NCBI RefSeq assembly: GCF_001422985.1
Contig: NZ_LMNL01000034.1
Coordinates: forward strand, 385,099 to 449,098
Reading direction: 5' to 3'
Source: Methylobacterium sp. Leaf117
GTDB lineage: Bacteria > Pseudomonadota > Alphaproteobacteria > Rhizobiales > Beijerinckiaceae
Length of the DNA stretch: 64,000 bases
The notes under the pieces: generated by a model
The model's database searches: none
Told to the model about the DNA's origin: nothing
The model's input: only the letters and a program-made list of their open reading frames with translations
Translations under genes and position numbers: made by a program
Part shown: positions 16,551 to 26,300 of the stretch, piece by piece
Layout: each line of letters opens with the position of its first letter
Position numbering within the stretch: position 1 is the first letter of the stretch

Positions 16551-19500
16551 GTGGAGACGACCTTGCGCTGATTAAGCGCCGCCTGACCCTTGGGGCTACG
16601 GATGCCCTGCGCCGTCACCTCGGCGAACGAGATTTCCGGCTTGCGCCCGCCGCGTCCGTCGTCGACCTCGCGCGTCTGAGCGACGAAGCCCGGCGGCGTG
16701 ATGATGTTCGGCGCGAACACAGGGGGCGGCTGGTTGAAGTTCGCCGCCGCCACCGGCTGAATGCGAGGCACCCGCAACTCGACTGGGATGGCCCGGCCGC
16801 GCGAGAGCGGCACTGCGGCCTCTGGCCCGGCCTCGCCAAAGATCGACGGACCGTTGCTGACACCACCCTCGGCGAACTTCGGCAGCGCGCCCGAGCCGAA
16901 CAGACCAGCCAAGCCCGACAGGAACCCGCCGCCTTCCTTGCCGCCGCCAGAGAACAGCCCAGAGATGATCCGGTCAGAGGCCGTGCTCAGCAGCTTGTCG
17001 GCCAGACGGTTGGTGATGTTGCCCAGGAGGGTCGCTGCGCTCACGCCTTGTCTCAGATCGGAGAGCATGCCGCTGAAGACGCCGCTCGCCAGATCCCTCG
17101 TCTGCCGGAGATTGTCGTTGAGCCGGAGGGCGCCAGCCTGAGCCGAATCCATACCCAGGCCGGTGCCGCGCAGACGCGAGGCGACCGACTGCTCCTGCTG
17201 CGTGCGATCAACCTGCGAGCGGTCGAACAGGATGTCCCGGCCGATCCGGCTTGTCTCCAGGCCGGCCTGTGCCTTGCCGTAGGCGTCGGCCGTCTCAAGG
17301 ATGACCTTGCGTTGCGTCTCCATCTCGGGGGTCAGCTGAGAAGCCGAGGCTTTCAGCAGATCCTGGGCGGTGGTGAAGCCGCGGCCGAGAGCAGTGCCGC
17401 GCTCAATCTCGGCGTTCAGAAGCTCCTGGACGCGCTGGCGGCGGGCTTCGGCTTCTGTCGTCTGTTCCGTCAGCGTGGTCTGATCGCGAAGGACCGCCTC
17501 CTCGCGCGAGGAGGCCCGGACAGCCGGCGCCGCCCGGTTGATGGTGCGATCTGCCCAGTCGATGACACTGCCAGCGGTCCGGCCGCCGCCGACGACTGTC
17601 GGGTTGGCACGGGCCGCGTCGGCGCCGAGGATGGACGCTGCGCTTGCGCCCCGATCGGCTCGCAGGAGGTCGACAGCGCCCTGGGCACCCGCGAAGTGGG
17701 CGAGGTAGAGATTGCGGTCGGTTGTGGCGAGGCCGGCCTTCTCCAGCGCACGCGAGTTCTGTTCCGTCAGAGCCCGGATCAGCTCGACGCTGTCGCCGCG
17801 ATCGGTGCGGCGCGCCAGGATCTCGTCGCGGGACATGCCGGCGGCGCGCTCCGGGAAGCGCTCTTTGAACAAGCCGAGCCACGTCCGCTCAATGAACTGG
17901 CCGAGACCAGTGGCGGTCGAAAGAGGGTTCTTCGCGTCGGTTCGACCGTCGCTCTCCGCGCCAACGACACGCTCCATGTAGGAGTTGACGTTCTGAGACC
18001 GGCTGGCCCGGGTCTCCGTCTCTTTCTTCATAGTGTCGATGTCGGTGTTCAGAACCTTTGTCAGCCCCTCACGCTCGGTGATCATGCGCAGCGCAACCTC
18101 GCGCGCCGCCACGATGGACTGAAGGTCCCGCGCGTCGAGGTTCGGATCGGCGAGGCGGTCGTTGTAGGGCTTGGCAATGCTCTCGCGCGTGGCCGTCGGA
18201 TCGATGTTGCGGTCGCGCAGATCCCTCTCGAACTGGAAGCGTCGCTCGGCAATCTGCCGGTCGACGGGGTTGGTGCGATCGGTGGCCAACCGGTTCTGCA
18301 ACTCTGACTGCCGAGCAGCCGCCGCTACGCCGGCATCGCCGAACTTCTCAATGTCCTCGCGCATGTTGCGCGCCAGCGTGCTCAGCCGCTCAAAGGCGAC
18401 CTGCGTCTGGGCAAGCTGCGTCGCATCGAGCCCAAACCGCACCGGGTCTGCGATGGCCTTACGCAGCTTCTCGGCCTTGTCCTGGACCTCGCCCATCGCA
18501 GCAGATGCGGGACTGAGCGACCGGACAAGGTCCCCGATCTCGCGGGAGTTCTGCGCAGCCGCCGCCTGGGTTGAGCGACGAGTGCGCTCTTCCATCTGAC
18601 GAGAAAGGTCGTCGACCTCCTTCTGCGTGCTGGCGGCGAGCGGCCGACTGACGAAGCTGCCGCCCGGGCCGGCCATCCGCTCGCGGATGTTGCGCAGACG
18701 AACCTGCGCGTTCTCCAGACGCTCCTCGAGGGAGCCGCCGTTGAACGCCTTGTCAGCCTGCTGGCCGATGAAGTCCCAGAGGTTTTTGATCGGGCCAAAC
18801 GCGGTGTCGGTAGCCCGGCCCCAGGCGGTCGTCAGATCCGCGGCCTTGGTCAAGCTGCCAGCATAGGCATCGAACAGCACCCGCTGCGCACCGAGCCGAT
18901 CACCCTGCGCCTGCAGGCTGCGGATCGACTGCGCCGTGCGGTCGTCAAGGAAGCCCAGACGCTCGTTCAGCAGGTCCGCGCCCTTGCTAGGATCGGCGAA
19001 TGCCTTCGCAAGCTCCTGTGCCGCATCCGGCACAGCCTGTCCGCTGGTCTTGGCGTAGTCCTCCAGACTGCCGAGCAGTTTGGCGACCACTTCCCCGCCG
19101 ATGCGCCCCGTGGCGGCAAGCTCCCCGCCGGCTTCGCGCGCAGCACGGGTGCTGATGCCGGTCGCATCGGAGGCGGCGCGGGCATAGGTGCTGATCTGGT
19201 CTGCGCTGGCGCCTGAGGCGCGGCCGACCCCGGACACCAGGCGCTCGGTCTCACGCATGGAGTTCTGGTAGGACAGCATCGCGGCCGCGCCGGTGACGGC
19301 AGCAGTGGCTACGATTCCGAAGGCTGCGCCAGCCACGCCGATACGGCTGACGAATCCGCCGACTGCCTCGCTGGCCTGAATCGCAGCGCCCTTGATTGAA
19401 GCCCCGCCGGACCCAGCGAACACCTGCGCGATCTGCGGACCCTGCTGCAGGGCGATCATGCTGAGGGGGCTGCCGCTACCGAGCTGAGCGACGATGTCGC

Positions 19501-20044
19501 CACCCTGATAGAGCAGGTTCTGCGCTTGGTCCTGGCGCAGACGGCCATTCTCGTTCGCAGCAGGGGTAAGAGACGGCGTCTGCCCGATTGAGCCGAGGCG
19601 CCGGCTGGCCTCAAGGTTCGCCGCCCGCGAGTTTGTCTGCGCCTGGATCGCGGAGAGCTGCGCGCTTCCCTGGGCCTGAAGAGCTTGGAAGCCAGCGGCC
19701 ATGCTGCGCTGCGCGTTGCCGACGCGGCGCGCGGCGTCCTCGGCCGCATCTGCCTGGGCCGCGAAGACGCTGGCGGAAGCGCGTGCGGCGCCGGACGCAG
19801 CAGGACTGATGCCGAGCAGGCTGTTGACGTTGGCCTGCGCACGGGCCTGCGCCTCAGCCTCGCGGGCTGCCTGCGCCATCTTCTGGTAGCGAGCGGTCTG
19901 ACGATCAACGGCAGCGCCGGACGCGTCCGCAGCTGCGCCGACCCCCTGGAAGGCAGCCTGACCTGCGGTGCCGGCATCCTGTAGGACGCGCTTGACCTCG
20001 GCCCCGCCTTCCACACCAAGGCGGATCGCGATGCTAGTCGGCAT
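16547..20044 (-). CDS. H: Tail tape measure protein with lytic transglycosylase domain
   Basis: At 1165 aa it fits a tail of about 170-180 nm by the usual 1.5 Å per residue rule. Hydrophobic segments (IGVAGAAFGIVATAAVTGAAAM) and long Ala/Gln-rich helices mark the tape measure. Residues about 690-810 carry an SLT-type transglycosylase: VNSYMERVVGAESDGRTDAK with catalytic Glu in GAESDG, then ATGLGQFIERTW. This would open peptidoglycan during DNA entry. It follows the frameshifted GT chaperone. Confidence 0.9.
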   Translation of the reverse strand: MPTSIAIRLGVEGGAEVKRVLQDAGTAGQAAFQGVGAAADASGAAVDRQTARYQKMAQAAREAEAQARAQANVNSLLGISPAASGAARASASVFAAQADAAEDAARRVGNAQRSMAAGFQALQAQGSAQLSAIQAQTNSRAANLEASRRLGSIGQTPSLTPAANENGRLRQDQAQNLLYQGGDIVAQLGSGSPLSMIALQQGPQIAQVFAGSGGASIKGAAIQASEAVGGFVSRIGVAGAAFGIVATAAVTGAAAMLSYQNSMRETERLVSGVGRASGASADQISTYARAASDATGISTRAAREAGGELAATGRIGGEVVAKLLGSLEDYAKTSGQAVPDAAQELAKAFADPSKGADLLNERLGFLDDRTAQSIRSLQAQGDRLGAQRVLFDAYAGSLTKAADLTTAWGRATDTAFGPIKNLWDFIGQQADKAFNGGSLEERLENAQVRLRNIRERMAGPGGSFVSRPLAASTQKEVDDLSRQMEERTRRSTQAAAAQNSREIGDLVRSLSPASAAMGEVQDKAEKLRKAIADPVRFGLDATQLAQTQVAFERLSTLARNMREDIEKFGDAGVAAAARQSELQNRLATDRTNPVDRQIAERRFQFERDLRDRNIDPTATRESIAKPYNDRLADPNLDARDLQSIVAAREVALRMITEREGLTKVLNTDIDTMKKETETRASRSQNVNSYMERVVGAESDGRTDAKNPLSTATGLGQFIERTWLGLFKERFPERAAGMSRDEILARRTDRGDSVELIRALTEQNSRALEKAGLATTDRNLYLAHFAGAQGAVDLLRADRGASAASILGADAARANPTVVGGGRTAGSVIDWADRTINRAAPAVRASSREEAVLRDQTTLTEQTTEAEARRQRVQELLNAEIERGTALGRGFTTAQDLLKASASQLTPEMETQRKVILETADAYGKAQAGLETSRIGRDILFDRSQVDRTQQEQSVASRLRGTGLGMDSAQAGALRLNDNLRQTRDLASGVFSGMLSDLRQGVSAATLLGNITNRLADKLLSTASDRIISGLFSGGGKEGGGFLSGLAGLFGSGALPKFAEGGVSNGPSIFGEAGPEAAVPLSRGRAIPVELRVPRIQPVAAANFNQPPPVFAPNIITPPGFVAQTREVDDGRGGRKPEISFAEVTAQGIRSPKGQAALNQRKVVST

Positions 20045-20701
20045 TGTCGCTCTCCTCCTGGTAGGACTTCACGATCACCGCCTCGATAGACGGCAGCACG
20101 TCGGCGAGCAGGAATGTGCCGGCGCCCATGGCGTCGGCGAGCAGGAGCACGGCGGTGAAGTCGAGGGCGTAGGGCGTACCCATGCCAGCGCGGACCTGAC
20201 CGCCGCAGCGCTCGATCACGGCCCAGGTCACCAGACCTTCGTCGGTCTTGGCCTCATGCGTCAGGTATGGGCACTCTGGGCACTGCTCTCCGCAGGCATC
20301 GCAGTAGCTGGCGCCGCCTCCGTAGTGCCAGCGGGCGAGCTCGATGAGCCGTTTTTTTCCTCCCCTCGCTCCAGGGCCGGGGCGACATAGCGGACGTCGA
20401 TCTCGTCGTAGGCCGGCCAGTGGTCGAGGAGTGCGCCGATGGTCTCGCGATTGACCGGTGCGGGGTTGCCCTCGGCGTCGCCAACGCCCTCCCACTCCAC
20501 GACGCCGCGTTGCGCGATCTCGCGGACGAGCGCGATGTTGGCCCGAACGCCGACATCCTCCTGATCCTCGCCGCGGAAGACCTTGCTCACCGCATCTCGG
20601 GCGATCAGCATGGATGCGATGGTGATGGGGCGGACCTTGATCCGCACGCCAGGAAGGAGGTCGAGCCAGTAAGGTTCGGCAGCAGGAGAGAGCTTCAGCA
20701 C
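20034..20701 (-). CDS. Tail assembly chaperone fusion GT, made by -1 frameshift
   Basis: A -1 shift on A-AAA-AAC fuses protein G to a second frame, giving about 221 aa. The T part carries a zinc-ribbon-like CDACGEQCPEC motif, then helical sequence up to a stop just inside the tape measure gene. In lambda, G and GT wrap the tape measure and recruit tail-tube protein; gene order here is the same. Confidence 0.82.
20261..20701 (-). CDS. Tail assembly chaperone G
   Basis: The unshifted product is 146 aa. The N-terminal 95 residues (MLKLSPAAEPYWLDLLPGVR, IASMLIARDAVSKVF) are of tail-chaperone type; the last 35 after the slip site are low-complexity Ser/Ala. It lies between the tail tube and tape measure genes. 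Confidence 0.82.
   Translation of the reverse strand: MLKLSPAAEPYWLDLLPGVRIKVRPITIASMLIARDAVSKVFRGEDQEDVGVRANIALVREIAQRGVVEWEGVGDAEGNPAPVNRETIGALLDHWPAYDEIDVRYVAPALERGEEKNGSSSSPAGTTEAAPATAMPAESSAQSAHT
20351..20357 (-). promoter_or_regulatory. Slippery heptamer for -1 frameshift
   Basis: On the minus strand the G frame reads GAA AAA AAC, so A-AAA-AAC is in the correct phase for tandem tRNA slippage. It is part of a run of seven A. The frame entered is open for 105 codons and has coding character. Confidence 0.85.
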
Positions 20702-20711
20702 GGGCGAGACC

Positions 20712-21653
20712 TCAGTAGGCGGAAACGTTGTTGACGAGGGTGGCTGTGACGGTTCGGCCTTTCGTCATGTCGCGCGCGGCCTGCCAAGCGAAGGTCGCCT
20801 GCACGCCATTCGGGCCGGTGACCGGGGTCTTGGCCCGCGGCAGGTAGACGGCGTGCACGGTGAAGACGAGCGAGCGCCCGGCGTCGGTGACCCAGCCGAA
20901 GGACAGCTCGACGGGCTCGCCGGCCGTGGCCTGGTCGAGCAGGACAGTGTCACGGAAGCGCACCGAGATGCTGCCGGTCATCATGACCATGCCGGGGTCG
21001 GCATCCTCGATGCGCCCGTCGCCGCGGATGACCTCCACCTTGTCGAGGCTGTTCGAGTAGGTGAAGTCGGCTGAGACGACTGAGCCGAGGTCGACGCCGG
21101 CCCGCTTCACGGCGCCCTGGAAGGGCGAGAAGCGTTCGACCGAGGCCTCGGCGAGGGTGCCGGCGCCGGAGGCGGGCAGCTTGTTCTCGCCCTGGGCGAT
21201 CAGGCCGAGGGAGGCGGTCAGCAGGCCGGAGCGCTGCATCTGCACACGCATCGTGTTGCCGCGGACGCCGACGTTCTGACCGTAGCTCGGCACTTCGGGC
21301 AGGCCGACCTCGACCGTCATGGACGGAAGGACGATCGCGCCGGACTCGAATACGTGCGTGCTGACGCCGCCCGCGGCGGTCGTATCCGGCGCGCCCATGA
21401 ACAGCTTCAGCCAGTTGCCGAAGTTGCGCAGGTCGATCGGCACGACCACGTCGCCGTCGTTGTTGATGACGTCCTTCGAGGGCGGCAGCGGCTCACGGCC
21501 ATACCCCAGGAGGTCGGACGCAATCAGCTGCTGCTCCTCACCGAGGTTCGACGAGACGAAGGGCAGCTTCCGGTAGCCGCTCGCCGGCGGGACGCCGTAG
21601 GTGGTCTCGAAGGCAGCCGCCATGATGGCGTTACTTCCACGCGCGCGCGCCAT
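20712..21653 (-). CDS. V: Major tail tube protein (lambda V-like)
   Basis: A 313-aa beta-rich protein starting MARARGSNAIMAAAFETTYG, with a phage tail-tube pattern (VPIDLRNFGNWLKLFMGAP, QMQRSGLLTASLGLIAQGE). It polymerises into the tail tube. It lies between the terminator U-like gene and G/GT. Confidence 0.85.
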   Translation of the reverse strand: MARARGSNAIMAAAFETTYGVPPASGYRKLPFVSSNLGEEQQLIASDLLGYGREPLPPSKDVINNDGDVVVPIDLRNFGNWLKLFMGAPDTTAAGGVSTHVFESGAIVLPSMTVEVGLPEVPSYGQNVGVRGNTMRVQMQRSGLLTASLGLIAQGENKLPASGAGTLAEASVERFSPFQGAVKRAGVDLGSVVSADFTYSNSLDKVEVIRGDGRIEDADPGMVMMTGSISVRFRDTVLLDQATAGEPVELSFGWVTDAGRSLVFTVHAVYLPRAKTPVTGPNGVQATFAWQAARDMTKGRTVTATLVNNVSAY

Positions 21654-21674
21654 GGTGCTCTCCTTAGGTGGGGG

Positions 21675-22109
21675 TCAGTTCAGGGGATCGGTCGTGCCGT
21701 AGACGGCGACGATGTTGACGAGGGCGTAGCGGGACACCGCGGCGCCGTCGGCCGTCAGGCCCTCGGTCTGCGCGGCCTGCACCATGACGTAGTCGCAGAG
21801 GCCGCCGAGGGTCCGATTGGCGACCACAGCCGCGCCGATCGCCTGCAGCATGGCGTCGAGGCGGACCTCGGCGGTGACAGTCCGAGTGGCGTTCGCCGCG
21901 ACCTCCACCGGGATCTGGTGCTCGTAGATCCAGGTCGTCGGGTTCAAGGTAACCTCGGGCTCACCCGGATCACCATCATCGACATTGACGTAACCGCCGG
22001 TGGTGATGGCTTCCTGCTTCTCAGCGTTCCGGAAGTGGGAGGCCTTGGGCAAGGCCGACTGCACCAGGGTTGCAACGGCCTGGATGACCTGTTCGCGCGT
22101 GCTCGGCAT
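21675..22109 (-). CDS. U: Tail terminator / completion protein (lambda U-like)
   Basis: The protein (144 aa) has the alpha/beta pattern of phage tail terminators: helix TREQVIQAVATLVQSALP, a central beta sheet with EHQIPVEVAANATR, and a second helix RLDAMLQAIGAAVV. It closes the tail tube by family knowledge and lies next to the tube gene. Confidence 0.78.
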   Translation of the reverse strand: MPSTREQVIQAVATLVQSALPKASHFRNAEKQEAITTGGYVNVDDGDPGEPEVTLNPTTWIYEHQIPVEVAANATRTVTAEVRLDAMLQAIGAAVVANRTLGGLCDYVMVQAAQTEGLTADGAAVSRYALVNIVAVYGTTDPLN

Positions 22110-22121
22110 CAGGGCATCCGG

Positions 22122-22796
22122 TCAGTTGCAGATCACGCGGATGGTGATGGCGGTCGAGGGCGCGTTCTCGAACGGAAGACCACCGAGAACGACAGCCTTG
22201 GAGCGCTTTACCAGGAGGGTGGCGCCGGACAGGGTCTGAGATGTGACCCCGCCCGTGATCATCGCGTCGCCGTTCCAGGTCGTGATCACGTCGACATCGG
22301 GTGCCGTAGTGCAGGCCGTCCAGGTGAAGGTCGCAGTTGCGGCTGTAGTGCTCGTGCTTGAGGTCGCCGTGTAGCGTTCGACGCGCTTTGGAGCGCCAGC
22401 TGGGCCTACGGGCCCCTGAGCACCCGCCGTCCCGGCCTGCCCTTGCGGACCCTGGGGACCGCTGATGCTCGCACCCGCTTGTCCAGCTGGACCTTGAGGC
22501 CCCTGAGGGCCGGTGATGGATTGCCCGTCCTTGCCAGGAGCACCCTGCGGTCCCTGCGGGCCAATCTGCCCGGGGATGCCTTGCCCCCCGGTATCGCCCC
22601 TTTGCCCCGGACTGCCCGGGGCGCCGGCATCTCCCTTATCCCCCTTCTGTCCCGATTCGCCCTGCGGCCCTGCTGGTCCGGCAGCGCCAGTCCGTGGCAC
22701 CCCGTCGCCCATCATCGGGCTCGAGGCGCGAAGGGCACTCTCGGCTGGAGAGGCCAGGCCGAGGGTGAGGCATGCGAGAAGCCCGAGGATGCGCAT
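22122..22796 (-). CDS. Secreted collagen-like repeat protein
   Basis: A signal peptide (MRILGLLACLTLGLASPAES) leads into roughly 33 near-perfect Gly-X-Y triplets (about residues 37-136), rich in GPQGPQG and GDTG units. A C-terminal beta-rich domain of about 85 residues with three Cys follows. Phage collagen repeats form trimeric rods in fibres, but a signal peptide is unusual for a virion part. It overlaps the upstream secreted gene by one base. Confidence 0.78.
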   Translation of the reverse strand: MRILGLLACLTLGLASPAESALRASSPMMGDGVPRTGAAGPAGPQGESGQKGDKGDAGAPGSPGQRGDTGGQGIPGQIGPQGPQGAPGKDGQSITGPQGPQGPAGQAGASISGPQGPQGQAGTAGAQGPVGPAGAPKRVERYTATSSTSTTAATATFTWTACTTAPDVDVITTWNGDAMITGGVTSQTLSGATLLVKRSKAVVLGGLPFENAPSTAITIRVICN

Positions 22797-23290
22797 CAGC
22801 CGCCTCGCCCGTACTGGAGTTCAGGATTGCAATCGCCGCTCGGCGCGGCCGTGGCGATCAGCGATACGAACGTAGGCTCGGAGGTGCCCAGCGTCTCCGA
22901 GGAGCGCGCGAGGAACCGCGTGCCGGTCGTCTGCGTCACAGCCTCCGAAAGGCTCGCCACCTTCCGGATCCGGACATCGACGTTGCAGGGATTCACGAAC
23001 CGGTAGCTGGTCGCGTCCGCCGGCTTCGAGATGGCGAACTGCTTTGCTGTGGTGGTGATGCCGCTGAAGATGATGGGATCGCCTGTCCCGGAGCGAACAA
23101 ACGGCGCCGTCAGAACGGTCATCGGCGTATCGGGCGTGCCAGAAAGCTTGCCGTCCTGGCCGTAGATCGCCACCGGCTGAAGCGTAACACTGCGGGGCGC
23201 GCCGGGAGCGATGGGGGGCGGAGACTCCGACCGCGCCTGTGCGCCGCCGAGGCAGAGCGCGATGGAGAAGCAGCATACGAAGCGCTTCAT
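22796..23290 (-). CDS. Secreted protein in adhesion cassette (164 aa)
   Basis: It begins with a signal peptide (MKRFVCCFSIALCLGGAQA). The mature part is beta-rich, with FVNPCNVDVRIRKVASL and a C-terminal CNPELQYG; the two Cys may pair. Its middle (NVDVRI...GTRFLARSSETLG) resembles the 104-aa protein on the other side of the giant gene (SADIYVAIG...GTRIFVPANETRN), so the two may share a small cap domain. Confidence 0.65.
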   Translation of the reverse strand: MKRFVCCFSIALCLGGAQARSESPPPIAPGAPRSVTLQPVAIYGQDGKLSGTPDTPMTVLTAPFVRSGTGDPIIFSGITTTAKQFAISKPADATSYRFVNPCNVDVRIRKVASLSEAVTQTTGTRFLARSSETLGTSEPTFVSLIATAAPSGDCNPELQYGRGG

Positions 23291-23368
23291 TGCGACCTCA
23301 CTCGTCAGTGGAGCCAGTGCGGATCAGGGTCGCGTAAGAGCCGGCTCGGCAAACCGTTACGCTCTGGA

Positions 23369-26300
23369 TCAGGCGGCGTGTCCCGGGACCGCCCACTTCT
23401 GTAGGAGCGGCTTCATCAGGCGGTAGGCTTCCGCCACCTCCTCCTCTTTCCATCCGCGGTGCGTCAGGGCGCCGGCGACCGAAGCAGTTGCGCCTTGAAC
23501 ACCCGCCGAGTGCGAGCCGATCTTGAAGCTCTCCGTAGGCGTCACGCCGCCAGAGTGGCCGTTGATGTAGTCTCGGCCGGTGAAGTAAGAGCCGTAATAG
23601 GCCGCGTTCCGGATGCCGTTCTTCCGCACCTCGTAGCGGGCTTCGTCGCGCGATGAGGAGTAGAAACCCGGCTGCATGAACACGCGGCCGAGATCCGCGA
23701 TCGAATCCATGGCGTGCCCCTGCCGGACGTTGAAGCAGTCCGGAACCGAGCGAGAGACCGTCGTGGTGATGTCTTTGACGGTCAGAGCCCGCGTCAGAGA
23801 CGGCCCGCCGATGGCGAGCTGCACCGTCGCGCCGGCGCCGACGATGGGAGCCATGGCGGCGGATCCCGTCATGGCGTTGTCCGAGAGGATCACGGAGAAT
23901 CCGTTGTCATCGTTCCGGAAGAGGTTGGCGAGCGCATTGTTGGTGCGCAGATTCTTCACGGTGTCGATGAGCTGGCCGCCGCCGGCCCGGCCATCGAAAG
24001 TCCGGCCCTTGTCGTTGGACTTCACCGGATCCCCGCTGACCGTGAAGATCGAGCTCGGATCCTTGATGTCCACGAGATCGCTCCAGGGGCCGACGGACAG
24101 GTAGAACTGCCCGATGCCATCCCAAATCGACTTTGCGTTGACCCGATCCCACTTCTGGTCGGAGCCGTCCATCTCCCGATCCCACCTGCGCTCGAGAGCC
24201 ATCATGTTTGAGATCATGGTGGCGAACAGCGCCTTGTCGGCGTCGGGTACGGCAGAGCCTCGAGCGGCAATAGCCGCGAACAGATCCGTGCAGTGCGAGT
24301 TGGCCCGGGTCTGGATGGTGGTGGTGATGTTGGCCGGGGCTCGCTTCATCGGCGAGATCCGCATGTTGGACACGAAGAGATCCGCGCTGATGTTCGGATC
24401 GGGGATGCCCGCGAAGGACGCCCCGCCCATCGCCATGTTGGCGATCAGGTACATGCCGGTGTGGAAGCCGTCATAGAAGCGCGGATCGTTGATACCGACA
24501 CTCACCAGGGAGGCATCCGGTACCGTCGTGCAATTGATTGCGGCGCCGGTCGCCAGCTTCAAGGTCAAGGCGCTGTCGTCTTTGTAATTGCCCGGCATGA
24601 AGGCCAGGGCAGAGCTCGAGAGCGGGGTTGTCGGCACGTTCGGATCGTTGTCGTACGCGATGTCGACAAGCTCTCCGTTCGTTACGAGACCCATGAAGGT
24701 CGCGGGGACACCGCCGCCGGCGTTCACCAGGGACAGGCGGATTGCGCCGCTGGTCTGGCCGGTTGGAAGGACAATCCCGGAGCCGCGGATGCCGGCCGGC
24801 GAGTTGGCCTTTAGAGCCGCGCGCCAAGCCTTGACGCTGTTGATCCGCAGGCCCTTCTGAGCCTCCTGGACGTAGATAACCCAACCGTCCTGAGCGTAGA
24901 CCCAAGTATCGGACGCGGCATCCTTGATGCACTGGTAGCTGTGAAACTCCTTGTCCGTAGCTGAGGGTCCGAAAGACACCTGAGAGATGGCGCGACGGGT
25001 GCCGCCGATGGGCCAACGCGCGTTCTGGTGAACACCCGTCGAGATGCGGCCCTTGGGACCGTCTTGCTCCATCACGTCCGTCTCAGGCGGGTGGCCGCCG
25101 GCGTCCGCAACGTCCCACATCATGCACGCGAACACGCCGGTGCGAGACTTGGGGTTTTTGCCGACCACTTCCGGCATGCCGTAAATGTAGCTCTGCCAAT
25201 TTCGCGTCATGCGGTAGGCGCCGAGGTGCGTGTAGGTGACACCGCCCTCTCGAGGGAGACCGGTGATGTAATCCTTGGCGGCTTGAGGAATCGGGGCGGT
25301 CGAGATCGGGATGGCGCTCTCGCGCAGGATGTTGCCCGGCAGGCGCTCCTGGAGGTTCAGGCCCGACGCGAGATACGTCGAGCTGCGCAGATCCATGTGG
25401 TAGGCGACTTCGGTACCGTTGGCCGCCGTGGTACCGAGCAGGTTGGCGTTGTCGTGGTTGAAGCTCCATGCCCCCGGGAGAGAGACGTCGGCCTCGTAGC
25501 TCGGCGAGAAGTCCCAGTTGGTGTCCTCAGCCTTCCAGCGCGGAGCGTCCACGCCCGACATGTCGAGCGGCACGCGGTAATCCGGCACGTTGGGAAGCCC
25601 CATGCCCGGGTTCTGAAAGCGGATGCCGGCGAGGATCGCGCGCAGCTCGGACGGACAAATGTCGTCCTTCTTGATGCCCTCCCACAACACGATCATGTCG
25701 GAATAGGCGGTGCCCATGCGCCCGAGCTCGCACTCTACGATCACGGCATCCGCATAGTCGTTCTTGACGGGCTCGGCTGGGCGGCGATCCCAAATTGCGT
25801 TCCAGGTCATCTCTCCGTTCATGACCGTCGTCGCCATGAACGGGGTGCCGACGGCGATCAGGCCTTCGGTATTCAGCATGCTCTGGCCCATGTCGGCCGC
25901 GAAGGAATTCACGCCGCCCGCTTGGCGCATGGTGCTGACGGGATGGGATCCATCCGCCTTGGGGACCATGCGCAGCGCTGTTTTGGTGAAGCCGCCCGCA
26001 TCCGAGTAGCTCACAAGCGGAGTGTTCGCGTCGACATCCAGAGTAACCGGAATCGCGATGACGATGTGCGTGTACGTCGACTTGCGAGCGCCCGTGAGAG
26101 CTCGCCAATCATCGTTCTTCGCATCGGTTGAGAGCTTGAGATACTGGCTGGCCGACTTGGTGAGCCGCATGCGGTTGGTGGAGGTGTCGAACGTGGGCGC
26201 GGTGGTTCCCGGCTCGGCGCCGTCTCCCGCAGGGCTAACGCGGACGTGGCCGTTGAGGAAGCCGGTCGCCGTCTTGATCCGGCTCGAGTTTGCGCCCGAT

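Noticed and set aside
22400..22690. Repeat array that might be taken for CRISPR
   Set aside because: The periodicity is 9 bases and arises from Gly-X-Y codons of the collagen-like protein. No direct-repeat/spacer array occurs in the window.
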